Source: Brachynemurus nebulosus | Taxonomy: Eukaryota > Arthropoda > Insecta > Neuroptera > Myrmeleontidae | Assembly: GCA_035578155.1 (NCBI GenBank) | Contig: JAPWDM010000004.1 | Span: forward strand, 53,429,762 to 53,493,761 | Direction of reading: 5' to 3' | DNA: 64,000 bases | Shown: one piece after another, positions 11,766 through 21,881 of the stretch | Position numbering within the stretch: position 1 is the first letter of the stretch | Layout: each line of letters starts with the position of its first letter | Made by a program: the position numbers and the translations under genes | Notes under the pieces: generated by a model | The model's database searches: none | Told to the model about the DNA's origin: nothing | What the model saw: only the letters and a program-made list of their open reading frames with translations

Positions 11766-12570
11766 TTTCGGCAACTCATATATTACACATGCTTTTAAAA
11801 AATAATAAGATACCCAGCGACATTGTAAACGCAACACAAAATTTAATTTTAGCCGATATCATTTCAAAATTAAATATATATAATTATTTTTATATGATGC
11901 ACACACAATAAAATTACTCGACATAGAGACAGAAAAGTTATTAAACTATTATTTTTCTCAAGGAGTTTTTGAAAATAAGGTATGAATTTTATATGAAATT
12001 ATATGGTTAGGTGCCTATATATATTATTGCATATTTTTATGCCAGCTAATTTTACATTTCAATAATTTAAAAATTTAAAATACCTACGTAATTTTATAAA
12101 GGAAATTATTTTTTCTTCATGAGTCCCAAATGATGAACGAAAATTTAAATTTACATTTGTATACTTTTTGCTCGTCAGTTCTATTTTTCGGAAAAATTTC
12201 GAAAACTTTCTAGGGAGGCCTACTTAGGAGGCCACCACGTGAAAAGGGCCCCGGGACCTTCATAAAAGTAAAGCCGGTCCTGTTTGCAGATATTTTACTA
12301 GTAAAATGCATATAAAATAAATTAATGAACAAAAAAACTAAAAAAATTAAAAAAAAAAATTAATTTTTTCGCAAACGAGGCCGCATTGGAACAGACCACT
12401 TTAGGATTTTCTCTTATTACTTACAGAAATCAACTTGTGATTTCTTGTGACTTTATTTATCATTAAAATTAATTTGAATATTTTTAATAAATTAAATATG
12501 TTATATATTATGGTATTTTATATAATGAACGTGTGTGTTTAGGAGTTTTTATTCCATCAATGTAGAAAAA
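11766..12570. other. A+T-rich, with one hAT-like transposon end
   Basis: No gene. A relatively G+C-rich patch at 12210-12283 ends AAAGCCGGTCCTG, the style of the right end of hAT-type MITEs (CAGGRCCGG inverted). I see no partner end. Confidence 0.4.
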
Positions 12571-12571
12571 A

Positions 12572-12682
12572 TAGTATATTGTGCAATAAGTGCGGGAAAT
12601 TTTTGACTGCCCACGAAAGCGAAGTGAGTGCGCTCATTCGCTTGAGTGGGCAATCGACAATCCCGCACGAGTTGCACATACT
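12572..12682. mobile_element. foldback MITE, copy 1
   Basis: Begins TAGTATATTGTGCAA, ends near GTTGCACATAC, and folds through arms containing GTGCGGGAAA and CCCACGAAAGCGAA against their inverses. Related to the longer copy at 17406-17536; this copy lacks about 20 bp at the hairpin tip. Confidence 0.85.
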
Positions 12683-12689
12683 GTTGATT

Positions 12690-13590
12690 ATACTGACATC
12701 AAAATGGGGTACTGTAAAGTTTATTGCTATTTTTTACCTTCTTTTGAAAAGGATCTTTTTTTGAAAAAGGTTTGTTTTATGATCCTAGGTATTTTATCTT
12801 TGTATGTATATTGTATACTCTATTTCAAAAGAGATAAACATATTTTCACATGTGGTCTCATAAAACAGAAAATTTTGAAAAAATTTTATTTCTTTTTTTT
12901 TTTGTAAAAGGTCAATTTTATTATTTTCTTTTCATGTACACGCACATGTATATTATCAAATACAGCTAAACCTTTTTTATGTGGTCTTCTTTGTGCGGTT
13001 TTTTTTGTGCGATTTCTGTTATGCGGTTTTTAAAAAAATGGCCATTAAAATGCATAACATGAATCAAAAACAAGAGACAGTAAGAAACTTAAACGTTTAC
13101 TATAATAACTTTCTTTGATAAAAATACTTTTTAACAGCTTTTAAGCATTTAATCAATACATTGCGTAAGAACATAAGTTATTGCATCATTTAATTTGGTT
13201 ACCGTTGTATTTTTCAAAATTTTCATAATATTATAAAAATGAAATAAAATCTTTCTACTTATAAATTAAGACTTTATCTTGTTTAGAAAAACATCTTCTT
13301 TTGAAATTGTGAAGTTTTGAGCGTTTTGAGTTACAAATTAACTCAATTATCAGCGCAGACAGTCGTGTACTGTAAGAAAAGACATGAAAATGATAGTAAA
13401 ATAAACTTATTTCGTAAAAATGTTGGCAGTATTTCCTCTGTGCCACCAAAAACATGCAAATGATACACCAACTTTGTTTTGATTTTGTGCATCAGATTTA
13501 TACAATTAGCGGCTCAGAGAGCCTTGTCTTTTAAGTAAAAAAATAAAAATAAAAATATTATTATATATACATATATATACAAATGCAAAA
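12690..13590. other. A+T-rich, no gene seen
   Basis: A single pogo-like terminal segment may begin at about 12961 (TACAGCTAAACC, then a GTGCGG/TGTGCG/ATGCGG series to 13030), but no matching opposite end was found. The short open frames have no recognisable features. Confidence 0.4.
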
Positions 13591-13599
13591 TTACAGTGG

Positions 13600-14090
13600 A
13601 TAGAAGTAATTAACTGCTCGTATGCTCGTATTCCTCATTACTATTGTGGAGACTCCTCCATATGTACTCCGTTAAATAATTATCAATATTTTTAGGAGTT
13701 GTTTTACCACTTCTTCGTCGCAAATTCCTTTTCAAATTAGACCAATTATGGGACTCAATACCTTGGGTATGGGCAATAGAGTTATATGGAGTACCTGTGA
13801 TTTACTGTCAAACGAGTAAACCCCGAAGCTTTAAGTATCTCACTATTATAGCCCCGTCAACTGTCCGTCACAATTGTTGTGTCGGGTTTTATATAATCCA
13901 AAATTTTGGTAGTTAAAGTGTTTATATCTCTTTTTGCTACCACCTTCTAGAAGCACTTTGAAGTACCTCTTTCTATTCCCCCTAAAACCCATTTCGTTTT
14001 TGTTAACCGCCCCCGGTTATATTTTCTACGGCCAAGAAACACTCTCGTCAACCTCTACAATACGATTTAGGCCCGATTTACATCAACGCT
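13600..14090 (-). pseudogene. Merlin-type (IS1016/ISXO2-like) DDE transposase remnant
   Basis: Reading the minus strand from about 14090, the frame gives GLNRIVEVDES with the first catalytic Asp. After a one-base shift it gives GRRKYNRGRLTKTKWVLGG and IERGTSKCF, a stop, then KPDTTIVTDS with the second Asp. Further on come GYNSEILKASGFTRLTVNH, a HTQGIESHNW segment with the catalytic Glu, NLKRNLRRRSG and a YLTEYIWR tail. This order (VDES, GRRKYNRG, TD, NH, IES.W) is diagnostic of the ISXO2/Merlin DDE fold. Several stops and shifts disable it. The N-terminal third before VEVDES is missing, and no terminal repeats were located with confidence. Confidence 0.85.
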
Positions 14091-14493
14091 CTGCTCTCAC
14101 TCCGATATCACTCCACTCCACATTTGTTTGCTACACGAGGCAAACAAAGGACAGAAGTTAACAATCCTAGAAGCAATAGAAATAAATAAACATAACTCCG
14201 ATCACCTTCTAAATGACTACACCGATATCTACAGTTCAAATTTATTTTCAATATTATAATTTAATTAAACCTTTAAAATTGTATTTTTCTGTAGTATTGT
14301 TTGTTTGTCAATTTCAATCTTTTGTAACGGGTTTGCTTGCATTTGTCACATGTAATGTAATCTTGTTTTTCTTGTTTTTCGGATTCTCCTACTACCCTCG
14401 CCCCTTCCACTTCCACACCATATACCACTCCCCTTCATAAGTATAGGTAGATAAATTAGTATATAAGGGCATGTATCGAATATAATTTTTATT

Positions 14494-14536
14494 CTGTTTG
14501 AAAATGGACTAACGGTTCGAAACAATATTGTCACAG
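14494..14536 (+). ncRNA. decayed hammerhead-ribozyme-like motif (Penelope type)
   Basis: Stem I CTGT (14494-14497) pairs with ACAG (14533-14536). The core is TTGAAAA (14498-14504). Stem II is GGAC/GTTC (14506-14509, 14515-14518), GAAA is at 14519-14522, stem III is ACA/TGT, and C14532 is at the cleavage position. It shows the same two core changes as the motif at 9509 (C3 to T, G8 to A). Confidence 0.5.
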
Positions 14537-14559
14537 TTTCAAAAATAAAAGTGGTATTT

Positions 14560-15302
14560 TGCAAAGTAAAAGTATTTGTTTATTATTTACAAGTTTTTAT
14601 TATTTAATTTATCAAAAATCGTTTATGTTTGACACGTCTATGCACTTCAGTATCATCATTGTTCGGTTCTATTGTATTTTTATCTAAATAGTTTTTATCA
14701 GTTGCCCGTATTGGTGTGAACGTCCAATTTGACCGTATTTTACCACGTACCATTTTGCGGGCAAGTTGCGGCCGCGTTAAGGGCTGTCGGACCTTAATAA
14801 TTGAAATTTTTAACAATTCTCCATGTCTAATTTTCCTTTTTGATCACCTAATCCTCCAAGTTATAGATTAAGTAGGTAGTAAAGTTTGGGTACCACCGTT
14901 AAATAATAATTACTATTTCTCGATTTCTCATATTCGAAAAACCAATTTAAATTTTTCTTTTATCCAATAAAAAAGTATTTAGATATGCGTAATTTGATGC
15001 TCAAGGACTGCATATGATTCATTTCTATCTTTTATTATTTCACGCTGCGTTATAATGATGTTTTTTATGTGAATACTTCCCGAGAAAAACAACAAAAAAT
15101 TAAACGATCCATAAGCAACATCAAGAACCAACCGCTATTTCTATTGTTTTGTCATTTTTTATGAAGCGAAATATTTTTTTAAAAATTATTATTATGGCCA
15201 TAAAAATATAAATATTATTTTTATATCTTCAAATTTTTGCAAAATTATTTTCGTACTATAAAATTAATGATTTTAATATTTATTTGAAACAGGAAAAAAA
15301 TA
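14560..15302. other. A+T-rich, no gene seen
   Basis: No recognisable coding or repeat structure beyond homopolymer-rich DNA. Confidence 0.5.
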
Positions 15303-15534
15303 TTTTAACCCCTTTAGGACTAATGACGAGCTCAGCTCGTCATACTAATTTTTAGAAAAAATTCAACTGAAGAGTGTGCATTGTATTATATCGGTAACTG
15401 GAGGCTGTATAGTAAAGAGCGGTCATACTGTAAATAAATTAAGCAAAACCTACCAAACTTGCAATTATACCTATAGAGATATTAAATTTTTTATCTAAAA
15501 TATTGGAATATACGGCGGTACTAAAAGAGTTAAA
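15303..15534. mobile_element. piggyBac-like MITE with TTAA flanks
   Basis: TTAACCCCTTTAGGACTAAT at the left faces an imperfect inverse, TACTAAAAGAGTTAA, at the right. TTAA sits at both outer edges, as expected for piggyBac insertions. Just inside the left end is the palindrome ATGACGAGCT-C-AGCTCGTCAT. No transposase. Confidence 0.6.
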
Positions 15535-15961
15535 TGTTCGTATTCAACTTACGTCATTAATTTTAATTTTTAAAAATTCTCCAATTTTTCAAATAGAAAA
15601 TTAATCAATCAGAATTGACAATTTTATAATGGTTTACGAATTGATTAGATTTATAGACCTATTGATAAATGATTTAGTAAATATGTATGCCTATGTTTTA
15701 TATATGCCTATATAAAAATTATTTCTATTTATTTACTTATTTTATATATAAAATTAACCTTGCACATTTCACTTCAGCTTAAAACCGCTGGGCTCAATTC
15801 GTGGCTCTAGATCTTTTCGTTTATGACTCAAAAACGACAGTGACCACCCATAACAAATTTTTATTTTTAAGACACTTTAGCAGAGAAAGAGTGCTTTGAT
15901 TTCTAACTGTTTATCTATGTGCATAATTTTGGTACTTTGAATATTAATAAATAATATTGTA

Positions 15962-16860
15962 CCGTAAAACCGTCTAGACCCGGACAGGTGGTCTAGACCC
16001 GGACACTGCACCAATCTTCAAAGTAAGTAGTTTCTACATTAACCTGCTACAATAAACATTTGTTCTTGACGTCATTAGAGAGAGAAAAACATCCTCTAAA
16101 TAGCTGTACCAATAAAAACTACGGATTTCAACTTTTACTATCTCATTTTACAGGATTACTATTCTCCAGTTTTTCAAAGAAATAAAATGTGTGTCTAACT
16201 TAGGCATGTAATTTTCGTCATAATTGTCATATTGTTTTAATTTTGATATGTATGTGTTCAGAATTTTATCGCGCATCTTTTAATGATGTTTGAAGTTATA
16301 TTCGATGTATATATAAAAAAAATACATGCTATATAAATATATTCGTTTAGACCCGGACACATCAGTTTATTACACTATGGCCGCGATTCGCACTGGCTGT
16401 AACTTCCACTATCCATACGTTATATTCCCGCCAGAATCACGCGGTTTATGCCTCCTTCTGGTGTCATATCACATGTTTACTTCATAGAGAGGCATTCTAT
16501 GTATTGACCCCTCTTCCTTCCCACAAAATGTTTTGAAGCCTTTGACAGGTTCAAAGACATCAGACGATATAAAACACTGTCCTAATCCCGACGGGAGAGG
16601 TAAGTTTACATGTTATTACATTATTTAAGTAAGTGTCCGGGTTAAGACGGAATTGGGGTGTAGGCCCGAATACTTACTAATTATTTTTTATTTTTTTATT
16701 TTTACCTATAATGAAACAAATGAGTCAGGGATATAACAAATAATATACGCTATTTCTAATGGTAATACTTTTATTGGTGATATCTATGAAGGAAACATGT
16801 ATAAACATAAAATTATACCCAAAAATGTAAAAAAGTGTCCGTGTCTAGACGGTTTTACGG
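15962..16860. mobile_element. mariner/pogo-like non-autonomous transposon, TA target duplication
   Basis: Inverted ends begin CCGTAAAACCGTCTAGAC and continue into CCGGACA, flanked by TA at 15960-15961 and 16861-16862. The phrase CTAGACCCGGACA or its inverse also occurs internally near 15990, 16347 and 16631. The interior 16380-16660 is less A+T-rich than its surroundings and contains TATAAAA at 16568-16574 and a perfect GGTAAGT donor at 16599-16605. No transposase frame is visible. Confidence 0.85.
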
Positions 16861-16862
16861 TA

Positions 16863-17405
16863 TACTATTAGCAGTTTACCGTGATAGAAATTATTTTCTT
16901 TTTCACAAGAAACATAAAACAATTATTGTAAATATAAATAATAAAAATTATAAGCCACTGAGTTTTGACAGAAAATTTTATCGTATTATTGATAACACCA
17001 AAGAATTTTTTCTTGTATTTTAGTTTTTTAATGTCTCTGTAAATCTTTTCTCCGGTTCTCTAATAATTTTTAAATACACTTATGAATAATAATAACCAGT
17101 TTCATCAATAGGCATAATGACGAATATTTAAAAACTCTTCTACGATATTCAGAAATATCTACTTAAACAAAAAATCTTATTTCTAAAAAAAATTGATTTA
17201 TTAGTATAAAAATGTTATTTTAATTATTAATTTCCAAATGCACGTCAAAACGCTCGAATGTGTCATGGCGTCTGCTGTTACGTAACTTCTATGTAATAAG
17301 TTGCACGGATACGCAAATATAACGCAACTATCTATATGGTATTTAATAATAATAATAATGTCTTTATTTTGTAAGTAATTGAATATTACATAAAATGCGT
17401 CATAA
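16863..17405. other. A+T-rich, no gene seen
   Basis: Only short open frames; a small (AAT)n run occurs at about 17346. Confidence 0.5.
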
Positions 17406-17536
17406 TAGTATATTGTGCAATAAGTGCGGGAAATTGTCGATTGCCCACGAAAGCGAAGTTGAGCGCACGAACGTAGTGAGTGCGCTCATTCGCTTGAGTG
17501 GGGCAATCGACAATCCCGCACGAGTTGCACATACTA
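17406..17536. mobile_element. foldback MITE, copy 2 (more complete)
   Basis: Starts TAGTATATTGTGCAA and ends GTTGCACATACTA. Long arms pair AGTGCGGGAAATTGTCGATT and GCCCACGAAAGCGAA with their inverses, leaving a tip near GTGCGCTCA. Same family as 12572-12682. Confidence 0.88.
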
Positions 17537-17767
17537 TTTTTTATTACGAATTTCACATACTTTTTTCTATTATTAGCACTAATTTTGACATTTTTATTAC
17601 TTTTTAAAATAATATTTTTAAGTGTTCGTCTTTTTTTTCTGAATTAATTATCGTTTAAATTACTTTGTTGGTGGTTTCTATAGAAATAATTATGAAATAT
17701 TTATTAAATGAAAAATTAAGAGGCGGCTTTGCGTGTTTTGATTAAATTTTGCGTGTTTTATTGTCAA

Positions 17768-17882
17768 TTTGCGTGTGGAAAGTTACTTTCCACACGCAAA
17801 AAAGTATGCGGGAAGAGTACAGTGGGCAAACAGCTATTTTGCGTACAGAAATGTGTGCGCCAAGTTAATACTTCTCCCGCAT
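17768..17882. repeat. two adjacent palindromes beside the LINE 3' end
   Basis: The first is a perfect 16-bp inverted repeat, TTTGCGTGTGGAAAGT, with a one-base centre (17768-17800). The second pairs ATGCGGGAAGAGTA (17806-17819) with TACTTCTCCCGCAT (17869-17882), 12 of 14. Confidence 0.9.
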
Positions 17883-17899
17883 GAGTAATAAAAAAAAAA

Positions 17900-20800
17900 A
17901 TTTTTAACTAAAATAATTCAGTCATATCATATGGACATCTATCCACCAAATATATTCGCAATGCTTTTATAAAAAACTGTCCTTTTAGTTTTTTTATGTA
18001 CTCTGGTATGGCATTGTGTATTTGCATCATCATATTTATGCAACCTTGATGAACAGTTGCTTTTTTGTAAGTACTAACTTCAAATTATTTTTATTTCTTG
18101 TATTACGGTCGTGATCGGGAATAAATTCTTCAAATAGATTAATAATTTTTTTAACAAATTTGGTGCATTCAAACGCATAAAGGGAGTAAAGCGTCATAAT
18201 TCCCAGCTCTCTGAAAATTGGTCTATATGAAGCTCTGCTATTTTTTTGAGTGATTGCTCGAATAGCTCTTTTTTGTATTTTAAAGAGTGCAGAAATTGAG
18301 GATGAATTTCCCCAAAATATTATTCCATATCGCATTACTGATTCTATAATTCCGAAATAGATACTTTTTAAGTGATTTAAAGATACAATCGTGGATAGTG
18401 TTTTAAGGATGTGAACCTGTTTACTAACTTTACAGGTTAAGTAGGAAATGTGCTCCTTCCAGTTTAAAAATTTGTCAATTTTGATACCTAGTACATTAGC
18501 ATAATCTAATAATGGGAGTTCGCCATAATTCTCAAGACAAAAACTAGTTTGTTGCTGAGTGGTATTACTAATTTGCATTGTTTGCGTTTTCGCAATATTA
18601 AGTATAAGATCATTTTTTTTTAAACACAGGTCGATATTTTGCAGAGATCTGTTAAGATTTTCTTTTAACGTAGTTATGTTATCTGTAGTATAAACTAAAC
18701 TGGTGTCATCAGCATACATAAAAATTTTTTCATTTACCCCACATGAGTGGGGCAGGTCATTTATATAAATTAAAAATAAAAGTGGTCCGAGTACAGATCC
18801 CTGTGGTACTCCACGTATTACATTTTGTTTTTTAGAAAAAACTGTTTTATAATTACCACTGGTCCACTTGACTTGTTGTTCTCTGTCTGAAAGATAAGAT
18901 TTTATAAGGTTTAAAACATTGCCACGAATACCATGCATTTCTAATTTATGAATCAATATATCATTATTTGCACTGTCAAATGCTTTCGTAAGGTCTAAAA
19001 ATAGGCCTATACTACTAGCTGCTTCATTGCGAGAATCATAAAATTGTTTCAAGACCCTGAATAATAATTGATCTATTGACCTCTCTTTAATAAAGCCAAA
19101 CTGACTGTCACTAAGAAAATTGTTTTTGAAAAAGTACTTTTCAAACCTTACTTGAATAATTTTTTCAAATATTAAAAATAAAATAAAAATAATATCGAAA
19201 AATTACTGATAAGTGCAATCGGCCTATAATTTTCAATTTTAGTTTTGTCCCCTTTTTTGTAGATGGGGAAAATTATACTTAATTTCAATTTCTCGGGATA
19301 TTGACCACACTCAATACACTTATTTATTATAACACTTAACGGAGTCGATAAATAATGAGCACTACATTTAATTAGTTTTATAGGTATTTCATCCCACCCT
19401 ACAGATGATGTATTTTTTAGTGACATACATACCTGATACACTTCTTCAGAAGTGCATGGTTCTAAAAACATACTTTTGCAAGTTACAGAGGTCTTGGACC
19501 AGGGTCCTGATCCGATATGGTATTATTAACAGAATTTTTTGTAACATTTACATAATAGTTATTAAATCTTTGAGCAATTTCAGACAAATTACATACCGTA
19601 TGTCCATCGACAACAACACAATCGGTAGATGTTTTTTGACTATTTTTACTGCAGCAATTGTCGACCAATTTCCACAGAGCTCTACTATTATTACTTGCGT
19701 TATTTACCTGACGTTCATAATAATCTTTTTTGCAATTTTAACTTCCCTCTTCAATTTTTTTTTAACATTTCCATAATTTGAAGTGACTTTATCTTGGTCA
19801 GTTTTATTTAAAAATATAAAATCTGTAGATTTCAAAATGTCATATAAATTTCTTTTATACTCCGATAATGTCTTGATAGATTGTGTAATCCATTTGTTAT
19901 TGTTTTTATTAATATTTTTAGCATGCAGACATTTTGGAAAACAGATGTCCATATAATATTGAAAAATTTCTAAAAATTTATCATAAATTAAATCTACATT
20001 GTTAAAATTGTACAAGTTTAACGAATTATAAATATCAAACCAATTTTCTTTCTTAATTAGGAACATAAAATGTTCAATGTTTTGTTTACTAAAAATAATA
20101 ACAGGTTATTGTTATTTTGTTTATCATTATTAAAAATACATTCAATATACAGATGATCTGAAAGACCTAAATCAAATGTTTCAAAACTAGAACATTCGAG
20201 ATTAGTTAATATATTATCTATTACCGTGCCACTGGCAGGTAGCGTCGGTATTTTCTGATTTAAAATATTTAAATTAAGAACGTTACAGATATTAATAAAA
20301 TCATCTTTTTCGCTAGAATTCCCTAGCATGCCAACATTAAAATCCCCACATACGATAACCTGGTAATTATTCTTCTTTAAAAAGATTTCGTCAAAACACG
20401 TTTCTAACAAATTAAAACTAGTTTTACAGTCACTATCTGGTGTTCGATAAAAAGATAATATTATAATGTTTTTATTCCCCACCTGTATTTTTATAGCACA
20501 TATTTCAAATATTTTGTCAATACATTCTACACTTAAATTGTAGATATCAAATTTTCCTTCATAAGTAGATGAAACATATAATGCCACACCACCATGTGCA
20601 AAAGTTTTCCTACAGTAATAACTGACTAAATTATAACCCTCAATATGGAGTTGTACCGGACTAACGGCCCAATGTTCTACTATTGATATTACATCCGGCT
20701 TGTCATTTCTGTCCAAAAAAATTTCTAGTTCATCCTTTGCTGTGTTTAAACATTGTGTATTGAAATGTAATATTTTAAAATTCAAATTTGAACACTGTAT

Positions 20801-21640
20801 TTTATTTTGTTGTTCTTCATGGAGTGAATGCCCCAGTCTTTTTTCTGGGAAAAAATACCGGTTAATAGTAACATATTGTGGCCACATATCAGGATTATAA
20901 AGATCAGCCTGTAGTTCAAATGGGGCTTCAATTTTAAAGCTCCAAGCCCTACTATCTTCATTGTTATTAATCACTTCACAGGCAATGTTAGCTGCAGGAC
21001 GCTGCTCTAAGATATGACTTTTTACATCTTCTGGTGTAGTACCTTTTCTAATGTTTCCAATATAAATATATACTTTTTTTTCAACACCTTTGAAATTGGA
21101 TGTTTCATTATTGGTAGCTTTTCCAATAACAATTTGGCGCCTTGATATTACTTCAGTGAAGTTTCCATCAACATTTTCGGGCTGTATTTCTAATTCGGTG
21201 TGATTCTGTTTCTTGGTTTGATCGTGTTTTTCATCTTTAGATGTTGCTGGCAGTTTGTCCAATTTGTCTTCATTATTTCTTATTTTAGATTTATTCGTCT
21301 GCGTATCAGTTTTCAAATTAACTTTATCCTGTTTCGGTAAAGTTACTTTATGATCAGCCGTAGTAACTGTCATTACAGCATTGTTTTGACATCCGCAATA
21401 ATTTTCATTTTTTAATAAGACTGCTTTAACCTCATTTAGTTCATTCAAAAGCGGTTTTATAGCTGTTTCTACCGCCACTGACACTAATTTTTGGAAAAAT
21501 TCACCAAATTCGTCACTATTAATTAAATCTTTAAACATTTCTACAGAATTTAAACTATTTTCTTTATGTTTATTATTTTTTTCAGCAGAGCGTGTTGTCA
21601 TATTCACCATATTGAATATTTTCTGATCACCATTCACCAT
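17900..21640 (-). pseudogene. near full-length APE-type LINE (Jockey/CR1-like), frameshifted
   Basis: The 5' open frame (21640 down to 20057, 527 aa) joins an ORF1-like region to an apurinic-type endonuclease. The ORF1-like region has a KVYIYIGNIRKGTTPEDVKS fold typical of insect LINE gag and a WPQYVTINRYFFP segment. The endonuclease has EHW, GGVALYV, CGDFNV, IDNILTN and LSDH. Downstream frames give the reverse transcriptase: GDKTKIENYRPIALIS, GLFLDLTKAFD, VPQGSVLGPLLFLIYIND and the catalytic MYADDT. The C-terminus runs to about 17920 after another shift near 18075. Frame shifts occur near 20103, 19728, 19497, 19190 and 18075. The 3' edge is placed at about 17900, where a short A run meets unrelated DNA. 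Young but dead. Confidence 0.92.
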
Positions 21641-21691
21641 ATTGAATACTGAGTTTGAGTTAGAAGAATTTAGTTGATTTCTGTTACAAAT

Positions 21692-21881
21692 ATGAATACT
21701 AAAGTTTATAAGTGGTGTGCAATCCCTCAGTGTGGAAATACATCAGTAAAAAATTCTAGCAAGTTGTTTGTTTACGTTCCAGATAAAAAAAGTGCGCACT
21801 AAGTGGCTTAATCTTGCACGGCGAGATCCAAAAGCTATTTGTCTAAATTCTCCAATTTATTTTTGTGAAGATCACTTTGAC
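21692..21881 (+). pseudogene. THAP-domain first exon with a homopolymer frame shift
   Basis: From ATG 21692 the frame reads KWCAIPQCGN, the paired cysteines of a THAP zinc finger. After a run of seven A (21785-21791) the reading shifts by one base. It continues TKWLNLARRDP, SPIYFCEDHFD, giving the Cys-x2-His of the C2CH zinc site. A consensus splice donor GTAAGT follows at 21882. Removing the one-base shift gives an N-terminal DNA-binding THAP domain of about normal length; the frame as written stops at codon 37. No downstream exons were identified. THAP domains occur in host genes and in P-element transposases; I cannot tell which this was. The LINE at 17900-21640 begins about 50 bp upstream in the opposite direction. 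Confidence 0.8.
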
